Below are positions 33,301 to 48,300 of a stretch of 64,000 nucleotides of DNA, in pieces. Within the stretch, counting starts at the first letter, position 1, and each line of letters begins with the position of its first letter. This DNA is from Stichopus chloronotus (lineage: Eukaryota; Echinodermata; Holothuroidea; Aspidochirotida; Stichopodidae), in NCBI GenBank assembly GCA_021234535.1, contig CM037830.1:18717116-18781115 (forward strand), given 5' to 3'. The position numbers were made by a program, and so were the translations under genes. The notes under the pieces were generated by a model that made no database searches, was not told where the DNA came from, and saw only the letters and a program-made list of their open reading frames with translations.

Positions 33301-36300
33301 CCTTCGAGACAAATACAGAACTGTCACTATGGACATGCATAGACCTACACTGAATGCCATGAACTGCATTCCAGGCACAGAATATTGAAAGTATTTATGT
33401 CCACTTCACACTCACCAATAAATGGTCTAGACAAGCCCGAACAATTTGCTGCACATCAGATGTCGGTGAAACCTTCACGCATTCTCTCTGCAGTTTGATG
33501 ACCCAATTCTCATAAATCTGTGAGTCTCTGGCACCGGTACAGATTAATTCAACTTCACCAACATATCCATCAATGACATATGGTGCTGTACAAAGTAAAA
33601 GAAAGAAGATCACCATTTCAAATTCTAAGAATGGCATTGTTACTACTGTAAGATACTGGTTAATATTGTGTAACAATAATATGACAAAAATACACTCTTT
33701 TGTAAAATAACTTTTCTAACTATAAATTTCACTCAAATGGTTTGTCAAAAATTCCCTCTGTACATTCCCTTAAGTATGGCTATCAATCAATGACATTAAA
33801 TTTCTGAATAATCAGTGATCCAAAACAATCAAATCATTGTAAACCATCCTGTAAATGTATCAGTCTTAACCTTCCATACGACAATATGATGGCACTGTAT
33901 AAACAAACCTAATCTCTACCTATTTTGAATTGCAAGTGATGCATGTGAGTAGGTTAGTTGAACCATTTGGAAATATCAATTAGCAAACTTTGACAACCAC
34001 TAAAAGATGAGCAAAAAAGATAGAAGAGAAAATTTTAAAATTCAATCAATAATCATGCATGAATTTTTGGCTTTTCAAGTTCTCATCCTCTCTGGAAAGA
34101 GCACCTTAGTAAAATTGTCCACCAATCTCGGCTTTTATTAGCACTAGTTTGACTTGATAAAATTTGCTCGTCTCAGCTTTCAAACTACTTCTAACTTGGA
34201 AACCTTGAAACATGCCAAAACATGCCATACGAGCCAGAAGAGTTATAAAACTACTACAGTCAACAGATACTACACATGTAAAATTGCAGCACCAGCGAAG
34301 TAAGTTCTTTTTTTGTATCTATGGGCCAGATGATCACCCTTGAACTTCATGGTGGGCCATACAGATTGCAATCCTCCAATCTACTTTCCTTTTCTTCACA
34401 CTATTTGTTCTGTGAAAAACAAATGTTGCAGTCCAGAAAAATGTAACAAGTAAGACAATAAACTCTATGAATGAAGTAGGAGTATGCATATCTATGGCAA
34501 GCAGGAAGCCAAACTGTGTAAAATTGGAAGTGTCGAAATATGTAAATGCAAGATTTGCCAGATCTCCGCAGGCTACAATTAATTGGCCGGCACGCTACAG
34601 CTATGTTGGACATCCCTAGTTCAAGGCAAATAATATGTAAATGCAAGATTTGCCAGATCTCCGCAGGCTGCAATTAATTGGAGGGCATGCTACAGCTATG
34701 TTGGACATCCCTGGTTCAAGGCAAATAATACAGAGGTTTTACAATGCAGATCAAACAACAGCATGGATTCCATTGAAGTTTTGAACCACATTTGCAGAAA
34801 GGGAGAGTCAACAGACCTAACTGTCTTTTTAAAGCACTTTCCAGTTTGGTCATTAGTTGCTCCAAAACATCTCTGAAGGGATCCACTGCTCTAGGAGGCA
34901 CAATGTGTGGTTCACCTGAAAAGAAGAAAAATAGATATAGTCAATTAATCAAGTTGTGTTTATACAAATATAATGAAAGAAGAAGCTGAATCATATTTCC
35001 TCAGCAAGAGAAAAGTGGATATAGTCAATTATTCAAGTTTTGTTTATACAAATATAATGAAGAAAAAGCTGAATCATATTTCCCCAGCACAGCATTTGAG
35101 CCTGACAGGGAAATTAATTTGACTCCAGATTTGTAAAAGTAAATTACATGATGTTATGACTGTGCTTAATATTCAGCAGAACTTCTCCCAAGCTCCAATA
35201 CCAATGTTTTGCCGATAGATATGACACCTAATGTCCCCTGAAATGCAGCTAAAACAGCCTAGACATTGGATTGACACACCTGAACTACTTTGCCAGATCG
35301 ATGTTTAATTGACCATGTGGATCAACATGGCAAGAGATGAGAAAACTGGCCTAAGGCAACGAGGGGTTGCAACAAGTTGAACCTCACTAAAACAATGAAG
35401 AGGTAAGGTTGGGGGACTTTCTTATCAGTGTATTGACATATGGCATGATGGTTAATGGTTAGGGATCAACGAATCATTGGATCGAATGTCACAGTTGGGC
35501 CTATGTTTATCTATTGACGGTTGTTTCGAGTTTTGGCTCAACTAACTTCTCTGAAAATGTGTGTGGCTAAACAACTGGAATCAAAGCATTGTTCTGAGTG
35601 AGCTAATTGTGTAAGGATTAGTTGACTTAAAATGATGTCGGTATGTGAATGCTACTCAGGGATGAAATTTAGCGGTCGTCCGGTCGTCCGAGATGACCAA
35701 AAGTTCTGTAGGACGACCAAAGTTACTACCTCAGGTTGTCCTTTGGACTGACCAAATTTTTACCCCTGGTCATTTATATTGTGACACAATGTGTACAACT
35801 CAACACTGAGATGCAACCAAAATATTTAACATGCATGAACTCCATTCCAAAACATCTGTTTCTTTAACAAAAATCCGCCAAAACAACCTGAAATCCACGG
35901 TATGTAAAACGCCAAACAAACAGCCTCAGTGTTCGATCATGTTTCAACTGATTTTACTGTACCAGACATGCACATACTGTACACAGCAAGTACCAGATAG
36001 ATGAATCACAGTCGAAGAATTCGGTCATATGTGCCATGTGCAAGGAGAGCTGGTATGAATTTTCTAAATAGTGATAGTACCGTTCCAGATTAGTAATGTA
36101 TCATATTTTGATTTGAAACAACATTATACTATACAGAGATTTTCTTCCATATGATATATACTTTCAACCTGTACAAGAAAGACAAATAAAAACATTGTCT
36201 TGACTGTGCAAAATACACATTTTGCACATTTCCTGTTTTTATATGTCCGTTGTGGAGGACAACCAAATTTTTGCAGCTGGTTGTCCTTCGGACAACCATT

Positions 36301-39300
36301 TTCAGTTGCTTAAGGATCATCCCTGCTACTGAATGGGAATTGTCTAATAAAATCAATGAAATACCTTTGAGCTAATTAAACAGCTTACCATTGCTCAATT
36401 TAGTGGGTATTCACAGAATTAGCATTAACTCAAAGACACACATGGCATCTGACATTTTTCTTTTGCACTTCTTCTTTCATGACATTCTTGACATCATTCT
36501 TCTTTTGAAGTTGAGGATACACACAATTGAGCTTTAAACCTCAAACTACTCTGTCCAGTATTATTACCCTCTTCGATCACAACAAATCAAAGGAGGAGAC
36601 TAAACAAAACCAACATCCCAGGGTCCAACAATCTAAACAAAGGACCGAAGCATCTATAATTTATGCAAGTACCGTGTGCAAAACTATGGGAAAAAATCTA
36701 CCTTTTCAATGTTTCATGCCCTTTTTTGGTCAATAATTTGCAAAAAGACTTACCATATGTATTGTTGTCACACCTTGACTAGTTACATCTTTTGCTTGCA
36801 TGCATAGAAACATGATGGCGAAGTATGATATACATTGACAATGGATTGAGACCCTGACATCATTCTAAATGAACACCAAAATGTCCAGCTAGCCTGAAAA
36901 TATCTCGATACATGTTATGTATTGAGATAAAAATCAATGCTTGCGTGGATGGCAATGGAATACGAGCCTTAAACAATACATCATTATCACAGCCGTTAAA
37001 GATTTTCATAAAAGTAATGGTCATAGGACAATAGCAAATTGTTGTAAAAGCACTCCAACTACTGTATCAACTGCTACAAATCCATTTGTCAGTTGTAACA
37101 CAATACTAAACAGGTGTTTATCATTGTCTCTAATACCAATAATAGATTCATGGCCAACTTACATTCTTCTGGGATGTTCTGGTGCTTCTCAAGATTCTCA
37201 ATATTTGCCTCCACAATTTTGAGCTTCTCTGCATCAAGGTTGGCAAGAATCTCGAAAGCATGATCCCTGGCTTTTTCCATAGTCTTTGCTTTGCCTGTTC
37301 CAATAGAAGCTGTCATACCAACTATCTGCATTTATAAAATAAAAGAAAGACAAACCAATAGAAACCTCACACAGCAGATGTGACAACATGCTGTGACTGC
37401 TCTATTAAAACAGTCATAGAGACCTCACAACATCAAAGGTCGTGTAGGGTACGTATGATCAGATGTCAAACCTCGTCACCTGATCTGTGCCCTTTTGTGT
37501 TTTGGCATTCATTCTGCCCACAATGCAGAAACAATGAAATATGTGAGAGAAATAAATATGTGCATTTGGCTGGTGCTCTTTCAAAAATATTTCTGATATC
37601 AGTTTGAAGACAGTCAGCCTCAAAGTAGACTCCGCCAATGGATCTCTATTGATGGACATTTATCAGCCAGATTTTGCATCTCAATCAACTTCTGATAATC
37701 AATATTTAAGGTCATCATGATGTAATCCAGTCTCAATGTCAATTAACAGAAAAGTGTATGAAAACTAGATCAGAGCATATATGGGCAGATATGCACCTCA
37801 CCGTCAGGCTAAAGCTATGTAATTGTCTGCTGCCCAAATTAGGCATTCACACATATTGGAAGTGGTTGAATTGACCTAGAATATGTGACATACTCCTCTG
37901 TGTTTCATCAAATTATTTTACTGTGTGGTAAGTCTCTCATCATTTTGAATATTATTTGATGTTGCTGTTTAGATCTGCTTACTTGTGGTACATTTGCATT
38001 AGTGGCTCCACTGCGAGCCAGGCGTTTCTTCTCGGTATGGTACAGATCCATGATCTTCTTAAATGGATGTCCCTTCTGTGTCATCAAAAAATAAAAACAT
38101 ATTGTGCATAATTTTCTTTCCTTCAAAATCAGTCAAGCAAACTTGAACAGTCTTAACTTTCCTCCACAACAATTATACCGTTTGCTGTATTAATATTCCA
38201 AACAATGACAAAATGCAAAATATCTTTGTCACTGCCAGTGTTCAAACATGATCACCTGACATCGACATGCTCAATGCAAGCTCCCTATAAAGTGTATAGG
38301 GTGAGAAAAAGAAACTTTCTCAAATCTGAAGAGTATTAATATATGAATTGAATTTTTTCCATCAACATTGAGTAATCTCGCTGGTCTAGTGTAGTCAGCA
38401 TAGGTTATCATTCCATTGAATGCTGAACAGAGAGCTGATATACAATGATGAAAAGCAGAACTAGTTCATTTCACAGGTATACGAATGATGGATTTGATCA
38501 ATCTCTTATAAGCAGAATATAATTTATCTATGTGGTAAACTTTGGTGACCTGGACCGTAATGAATATTAATTCTTTTTTATGTTTGGTCTGACTGCATTG
38601 CTATATGTTTCTGCATATTAAATGTTTTGAAATGTTGTCTCACAGATTGACAATATCCTTCACTCTCTTCTTCATTGCAATATCTCATCTCAACTGTTTA
38701 TCATTTCTTATGTGATGCACACTTTATTCAATCTCCCGCACATGTCGCTCTTCCAATTTTTACTCCTTTTCACAATCACGATAATTGATATTATTAGTCT
38801 ATGTGACTGGAGTGTACAGTCTTGGAGAGGATTACCCTTCGCCAACCAAAGAGTCCTCTTTTCTACAATCAAAGGAACTTACAGCAGAATGAACATACCT
38901 ATCCAGCCATGAAAAAGGTTAACATTACAGAGGTTGGGACCCACCTGACAGTTGTGACACTCATCAAATATGATCAAAGTCAATTCTTTGATGTCTATGA
39001 TTTCGTTGCCCTCTATCAATCCATTCACCAGGACCTGAGCTGTCAGGACCAAAAGGTCTGCCTCATTTGCAATTTCATGTAGCGGTAGGTTGAGGCTCTC
39101 TCCCGTCACTGACAAAATTTTTACTTCAGGCCTGTGAACAAGCATTTCTTGAAGTTTGTTGGCCTGTTGGTCTGCCAAAATTTTCTTCAAACGGTGAAAA
39201 AAAAAGAATCACAGGTTACAGTGTCTAATTGTAACATACTGTGCAGTATACAGAAGTATTGAAGACTATGAAATTGGATAAAGTTTCCTAATTTATTCAG

Positions 39301-42300
39301 ATGTTATACCCACAGGTTTAAATTTCTGAGAAGCTTGGAGTTTTCTCGATGGTCCATGAGCAGAAAGATTTCCTGTGCACTGCAGACTTACTTGTGTCAG
39401 GGTGGTTTGGGCAGGTGTATGCAGTATACTGAATACAGATTGTGAACAAACAATCCGGTCTCTGCACGTACCAAACACTCAAGGTATTTAACATTGTGCT
39501 ACTTCGAAATTGAGAAAGTATTTTTACTTCGTGTCAGTGTTAAAATTTTGATTCACCTTTGATCAGAGGCTTCTGACGATGATTTGAAACTGTGTTTGTG
39601 GTTCATCAATCAATACAGCAGGTGTCAATACAGAGCTGTGACCTGGCTGCCCAGAGATGTACGGCATACTGCACACCAGGTTACAGTATAATTGCATTTC
39701 GTACATACATATATATGGTATGTGAAACATGTACACTGTTCCATATGCACATCATGACATACTTTTTAAAGAAAATAATGGCATTCTGTCTCTGTCTACA
39801 TGGGCTGCATGTTTCAAACAATGAAGTTAAGTAAGTGGGACTGCCTATTAAATTTTTTGTGCTTAGCTGATAACTTACAGTAATTGACAATGCAACACAC
39901 ACTATAGTCTAGGCTGACCAACATATGGTAGAAGAATGATCGACAGAGCAAATATATGCATAAAAGTGCCGGAATGCATTATTGCATAAATACTAGTATG
40001 GGTGACAAGTTATCGGTTACTCCTACAGTGCACTATGTGCATAATTAATATCACTCACAGATCAAATGACAATGGATGCTACACACTTCTTGAAATTTTG
40101 GGCTCATAAATTATCCCATATCTTAGACAATTAGAGGCAAAATTCTTTGGTATTTTTAAAAATTTTTAAATGTCTAAAAGGTCAGGGATATACCCTCATT
40201 CAAAGCCAGGTACTGTTCCAGATTCTAAGTAGCTTGGAAACTAATATAAAATTTGTAGACCATTTAGACCAACTGCTGCATGTTGCAGTGCATTACACCT
40301 GAAATGTTATTCAGCTCAAAACTGAAGCATGCTAATGAGGTAAATGGAGAAAGCATATTGTAAATTTGTTTTACCGTATGAACGATGAACATCACTTTGG
40401 CATCCTTTCCTCGTTTCTCAAAATGTTTATCAATGATGTAGCCAGCCACATGAGTTTTACCAGTACCTGTTGGAGCCACCAGAACAGTGTTGAGGCCTCT
40501 TATTGCTGGCTGAGCTAGTTCTCTTTGGTACGGACGGAGGGACTGATAGAGCTTAGAATGGTTATCATCATCATCAATGGTATCTGTAACGAGAGACACA
40601 TAATCTACCAAACATATAGAAAACAAACACTTTAGTTCATATTCCTCATCATCATTAAGTGCAGGAGTTCCATTAAACCTTTCATAAGGGTCTGAGGCCA
40701 ATCAAGCAAGTAATGTGTCTGCTCTGCCATTGGGATTCCTATTCCCTGAAACATACATAGTTTGACCATATAACAAACTGACTGGACAGCAACACGTGTG
40801 AAGTGGATCTAGCAAGACCTATACACAATGAGTATGAATACAAGGAAGGTGTTCTGGTATCATAGACAGCGAGTGAACTCTTGGCAAACTCAAGTGTGAA
40901 AACAAGAAGAGACTACAAGCAGGCAGATATTCATTTAAGTGACACCCAAGTTTGAGGGCTCAAAGTGGGGAACAGCATCTCAACCTCAAATGGCATCGTG
41001 TATGTAATTATGTGAATAAGTAGTTCCACACTACCTTAATCACAATTGCACCTGGCAATGGTCACTGTCTTTGGACAGCTGATCTATGGAATATTTCCCT
41101 TAGTAAAAGGGATAATGAAAGTACCACTAAAAATCATGGATACAATACAGCAATTACATCCTGACTAATTTTGAAGTAACAAGATGAATTTTACACTTAC
41201 CTCCGAACAGCTGGCGTCGGTATCTGCTAGACGTGAAGGGATTGTTATACCTTGACTTCAGTTTATCCTCCTCTGTTTGGATGTTAAAATTCCAATTTGG
41301 TGTTTCATCTTCTGCAAGGTATTAAGCATGATAATAAAGTATGAAAAAAACATGACATGGCACTGTATGTTGCAAAACCAGCACTTATTAGAGTGCATGC
41401 AGTTATGTAGTGCAACAAGGTATCAGTTAAGTACAAAGTAGCTGTACAGCACAGCACAGATTAAAAACAAGCACGCACCATGAAGCCTGTTTTTAGTGTG
41501 CACGTGATCATCAAACAAGCCCATGAAGAATTGTCTAGCTTAATTCATACAATAGAATGGATAAATACTGTAACTATTACTTGATACCACTGTACAATCA
41601 ATGTCCCCTAATTAAATTGACCAACCATCCTATGATTGAAAACACATTTACATTTATGGTCAGAACTATATTTTCTTGCGTTAGAGCAAATCTGTTCCAA
41701 CCACTGGGTATATCCAAGATAGTTCAGAGGTACTCAATCACTCGAAAAGACTGTTATGCTTCACCGTCAGAAAACTGAAAAACCCGCCCTGTGCCTGTCT
41801 CGACCAGTTTTTTGGACTTGAACTTGAGTTTAGCAAATACCGTGCTTCTGTTTTGTATTTTTGAAGACAAAATGAATATGAAATTAAATGTAAGATCTGC
41901 TAAAATGTAAATATTCCTCAGTTCCTCTGAATAGGTATCACACAATAATATATGTCAGCCTATACAAGTCCCACAATGTGGCCAAACCCTAAGTGTACTG
42001 AGTCATTATAAACTTGTATTTATTCAAATCAAACTGTAGAATGTTAGAAGTTTAGCATGTGAGAGAAATGAAATCATTGAAAGGCACAGTATACAATATC
42101 AGTGGTATCACAAAACTTGTATTATAGAAATGGGAGATACTTGAGGATTTGATACTAGTGGAGAGTTCCATAAATCCAAGTCTCAACATGTTGCTAGAGG
42201 ACCCATTAGCCATATTTTGCACAATTGCAGCCCTCTCCACCTATCTCCAGGCTTGTTTATATACCTCTGGATTACAGCAAAAAAAAAACCTCCCAGGCAC

Positions 42301-45300
42301 TACATTGACAGAACCATTCTCATCAACAAGTTGCCAGCACTACCACAGTCTGTCAGTGAGCAAGAATAATTGGATTAGTGCAGAGATGGAGAGGAGCAGA
42401 GGAGAAGAAGAGCAAGGTGTAAGAGGATGACTCACGCTCTGAAAAACTAAGTTAAAAAGCCCACTCAATGTGCAAAAAAGCTAGTAGGGGGTGCTGATAT
42501 TTCAGAAGGTGCATTATAGCACGTGCTGAAGTGGCATAAAAAATTATGTTTTTTCATAGCAATAGACAAAAAAACGTGTGATACATCTTGTAACCAGCCA
42601 CATCATCTTAGGTCATTTTTATCGCCTCACTTCTATCCCACTCAGATAGTAAACAATAACAAGTCCAATTAGACATCAAATGCCTCCGTTATCTTGGGGC
42701 TGTATTTCATATAATGTTTATAGGAGATCTCGGTTGTCTTGCCACAGGCAAAAATGTGAAATTGGAAGAGGAAGAAGACTTTCTGGCTAATTTAGGGAGG
42801 AAACAGGATTATAATTCATGGAGATCTACAGCAGGATGAAGGTGAAAATTATGACATCTAATGCACACTAGAGCACTTGCTGATCAGTTAACAGATTCAT
42901 CAGTTTTGTTCCAATAGCTCCCATCTTGGCTTTCATGTTCACTTTTCTTCACCATTCACACAAATATAACCCTGCAGCTTGAAAAAATGTTGAGATAATG
43001 AAGAGAAAAAACTGATGTTGTATACATACTGAAATGATCTTGTTCTTTCTCTGTGGGATGAAATACATCCATATTGAGGGTATTTTGCTCAACATGATCA
43101 AAGTGCTCCAAAGACATCGGCTGACTGCGGTCAGAAACTTCTTCCAAGCTCTTCTCACACTCGTCGACTTGAAGTTCATCTGTTCCATTAAGCTGAGAGT
43201 TGCTATCTGAATAAACAAAAGAAACACAGAGTACAGCAAATGGTGACTAACTGCCTCTTTTATCCTATCAATCATACTCATGTTCACTTACCTTCGATAA
43301 TCTTACTGCATCGAACATGCAATGCGAATGGTCATTAAGATTGCTCTCTTGACCTGGCAGGCACAAAGTCAGGGAAGTAGGGCAATTAGTGATGGTCATG
43401 CAGTGACTTCAGCATCATGTGGTGTCTCCCTTATATGTAGTCATCATTCAAAGAGCTTATCTTTAAGTTTAATTCTCTATTAGTGTCTTAAAATCAAACT
43501 GATTGTTATGCATCAGGCCTACCGCTTCACCCTGTCATCATCCTACAGGTAAACTTCACTGTAAACTTGGGGTTCTTAAAATCTGTGATTTTCCATCCTT
43601 TGGGTTTGTACCTTTATCTATAAACATGTCAACATTAAATTACCTCATGTCTTTTGTAACATTGTAAATCCTTGAAAGTCTTCACAAATGCCAAACTGTA
43701 CAAGATGTTATGCACTCATTACTGGTATTATATTAAACACAGGAAGCTTCTCTTGAATAATGATTGCTTTAAAATTTGGAGTAATCTTTGAATGATACAA
43801 AGCACTGTAAGTTGCATAAAACCTTTAAATGTAAAATGAATCTTATCTCAATGGAAATTATGAGTTGTGTTGAGTTCTTCTTCTTGTTTCGTGTTTTGTT
43901 CCTTACATTTCTTTTCCTTTAAGGTTGGAAACATTTTACTGTTTTTCTATCATCCTGTTTATTTCACTACATTGTACAACTGCATCTCTCTTCTTAATAT
44001 GCATGTATGTATCAACAGAAATAATGAAATGAAAATGCAGTATCTCCACCTGCATGCAGTCTGATACAGTCATACACTTAGCTCCACTTCTGGACATGCA
44101 GTGCACAATATTAGGTCAATATTCTTTGACAGAAAGATAGCCATACCACTTTATCAACTTACTGCTACATTTCTCCAGAGTGAGCTCGAGGACATCGGCA
44201 GCATCATCATATCCAACCGCTCTACAAGCCGTGATGAATGGCCTGTGCCAATCAGAGCCACTGCGCTGTAACAGAAGCAGCAAATTGAATGCCGCATAAG
44301 GTGAACCCCTCTGTCGCTCTTGAGCTATGATTTCTTCTTCATCAGAACGGGAGAGCAAAGTTCCCAGGTGAGGCAGAAAGTCAGAAGGTTTTATATCTTC
44401 GACGAGGTTAGGCTGCATATCTGCAAGGATTCGACAGAACTGTTGTCGGTGGTCAGATAGAGCAGGTAGTTCCTTCAAACCTTCAATGTGATCTGCCAGA
44501 TTTTGATTTCCTTCATCACCTTTAAAAAAGACATTTAGTAATGATTTTACCAACAGTTGAAATGATGAAGAAGTTTAAGTGGAATATGAATGATTTATGA
44601 CTTTTATGAAATTATGTACCTAAATGCATGGAAAGTATCCAAGGGTGATATCAGCCACTGAACATTGATTGTTTTTCAAATTCAGAATGATAAATCACAT
44701 ATTACTGTATTCCCTATCACACAAGTTTACAGTTATATTCAACAGTGAACATCATCAGTGGATTCCACTGCCAATATACCATACATAGAACTTTGCAAGT
44801 TCATCATACTTAAAAGCAGTGAGAACTGTGCGATTAAACTGACATTACTGTACAGAACTATACCTTGGCATCCAATGATTCAATTAACTTCATTGAAATA
44901 CACACATCATTCAATCCATGATCTTTTACAAACTTCAAAGACTTTCAAAAAGTGCACAAATTTATTCTCCATGAAGTCCAATGAAGGCTCATCTGAATGA
45001 AATGACTGTGGTACCAATTGACAGTACAGCATTGAAAGCATTCTATTAATCTTGGCTATTTAAGCTCTGAAAATGTATGGTACTGTAAATTTAACTTTAT
45101 TTTACTACCTCACATTGTATTAATACCAGACATAAACATTATTTTCATCAAAGATTTGCCAGAACTGAGAAAAAGCAATTTTGTATGTCATTCTCAGGGG
45201 TAAAGTTATGGAATTCCTTTTCTTCACTTTTAAAAGGCTGCAAAGACACTAAGAAATTTAAAACAAAATTAAAAGAGCATCTGTGTACATCCCACTCACA

Positions 45301-48300
45301 ATATAGTTAAAAGAGTCCTACTATAGTGTTGTAATGAATTGTTCCCTATTACTTCGTTGTTATTGTGTTGTGTTGTTTTGTTTGTAATTTTTTTGTTGTT
45401 TTTTTTTTTGACTTACCATTTCCAGTAGGTAGATCAATAAGTATTTATGCTTCTTTTTTCTCCTTTTCCATGCAATGATATTATTGAACATTTTATTCTA
45501 TCATATTGTGTACGTCATTGCACACCTTAGATTGTAAATTGTTCATTGCTGGAATAAATAAATTGAATTGAATTGAAAAAGTGTAGCTGAATATATAGTG
45601 CCTCTTGCAAAGCAACATTTGCATGTTAAATCCAATAAAAACCATGCAAGTCTGAAATGAGTGAATGCTGCCAACCATAGTCTGTTATTGATACAATTTT
45701 CAGGTTGAAACTATTGAAATATGGTATTGCCAGCACAAACTGCAGCAGTTTGCGAAAATCTATGTGCACTACCCACCAATAGGTTCTGCATAGCATAAAT
45801 ATGAGCCACTTACCACTTCTCCTGAGGCAATCCAAGAATTTTTGGTAAATTTTAGAATCGCCGGAGTGATCATCACCATTGCTACAGTTGCTAACAATGT
45901 TCAACCTAGAGAGCAAGTACTGCACTGATTCAGTCTTACCCTCATTTTGCGACATTTTATTCAACTTGTCAGCATCATCTGTGATTGAAAACAAAGAAGA
46001 AATTTTAAATCAAGACACAGCATACAGTACCTTGTGACACAAGTTGTTGTGATATACAGCAATGTGCAAAGCAAACAGTGCAACATCATATTGTACTGTA
46101 CAGTATTAACAACAAGGTTATACAGTATATTACACCATGACGTCATTACATATAAAATGACATGGACAGGTGGAAATTTAAATGACGGAAGACAATTTTC
46201 AAAGAATTTCAAATACAGGATTAATTATTATACAACTACCGTATCCTGTCAATCATTTCTCTGTGCCGTCTATGTGTCTCATAAATATGCAAAGTAAACA
46301 ATTGTGATGCAAATATGTCTTAATATGTGCCATGAGTTTTAAAGTGCAATATTGTGTTTCTGTCCATTCAGTCTGAGGAGTTTAAGAACAGTTCCAATCA
46401 TTTACTTACAGTAGGGAAGTATTACAAATTTGACCTACAGTAAGGCCATCTTATACCACAAAGCTTCACACTGCTACTCATTATGAACCAGAGCACCATT
46501 GGTGCAGAGGCTCATACCTCAACATCCTGAAGATACCATTTATGTATCATTATGTCAAATCATAGGCACCAGTGAGTATCACTATACCTAATCATCAACA
46601 TTGTACAAGAGAATTTGTAGGACTGCACAATTTTCAGAATTTCATAAACATGTGCTCCAACATTGCAGAAGTTTGATCTTTGTCAATAAATTAAAGTTGT
46701 AAAAATTTTAATGGGTACTACCAAATAACAATGCTTATAATCAGCATCACTATTCACATCCAATAATTATGGAAACTGTCAATTTTTACTAATTTTTCTT
46801 ATTGGTTTGTACTGGCTATGGGTATATGAATTGGTACTAATGTGGAGAAGTAAATGGTCACGAGATTTCCAAACCCAATTTAAATCATTAGCAACTCACT
46901 CATTAATGGTTATTTACATGTGACTCATAATGGGCCCTCTTAGTTGAATATTGATCAGTTACTAGAAAAAGTGCCCCTTTAAGTCCATATACTGGCCAAC
47001 ATACCTGAGGGCAATACAGAGTTTCAGTTAGCATACCAACCAACACTGCCCAATTACTCAATTATCATTCATGCACGATAGGGATATTTGAGATGTGCAG
47101 GACAGTTTAAAGGGGCACTTTAATGGGAGAAGGAGAAGCAATTTGCAGAATTCCATAAAATGGGCCATTGGGCCCACATGGGGTCTTGGACTACCAATTC
47201 CTGAATACCCTGAAGGGACCACTAATTGAGCATCATTGTGACAAAACATCAACATTGTACAACATAATCTGTAGGAGAAGAAGCATTTTGTAGAACTTCA
47301 TAAAATGGACCATAGGGTCCACATGGGACCTTAGACTGAAACTTTTTTGTACACCCCAGATGAAGCACCACCTAGGGATTATTGAGTTCAAGTTAAATAT
47401 AAATCCATGGATGCATGTGTGAGAAGCAACATTTTAAACAGAATTTCACATAAAGGGCCATTGGGCCCACAAGGGACCTTGGACCACAAATTCCTGAACA
47501 CCCCGAAGGGACCAATAAGTGAACATCATTGTGACAAACCATCAGCATTGTACAATACAATCTGTAGGAGGAGAAGCATTTTGTAGAATTTCATAAAATG
47601 GGCCAAAGGGCCCATATGGGACCTTGGACCAAAAATTCCTGAACACCCCACATGGTCCACCACCTATGGAACATTGTGTCCAAGCTTCAGACAAATCCAT
47701 GAAAGCATGACGGAGGAGAAGCATTTTGAACAATTGTGAATAGATAGATAGATAGAGTGACGCCACACTATTACAATAGCTCACACCAGCTAGCTGGTAT
47801 GAGCTAAAAATGCCACTCACTTGGAGACATGCACATCACAGCCTGTTCATGGGCTATGGTAGGTCAGGAGCTATTGTGCAGTATGTGCATTACTGGAGTG
47901 TGACTCATTACTGTCTGGTTGATGTTCTTATTACACTGGGTAGCATCGGCATGCTCTAGGATGATCTGAACATTGACAGAGTGGCAATCACAGGGCTTCA
48001 TCAAGATTTGAATGGTTCTACTACAAAATTTAATTATTACATATCAATAAATTAATAACCTCAACATAAAGAGTGCATTATGTTTCTTTTTTCTGAACAG
48101 GAAAAAGTTATTATGATCTTTGATCCCTGACATGCAACATTTTTCCCTCGATACTTGTTTTTTTTTTTTAAAAATCAATAAAAATGACTTACACATTCTG
48201 CTACACAATCACAGACACATACAGTAGTTGTATGTAGGTAACTGATTGTGAAAAACTTCAAGTTCAGATTTTAAGTCAAACATAAAATTACTGAAAAATG

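Noticed and set aside
40691..40747. Extra RLR exon beginning GGGAATAGG after TTTCAG
   Set aside because: In the phase required by exon 5 it hits TGA at 40702-40704; no donor gives a workable exon.
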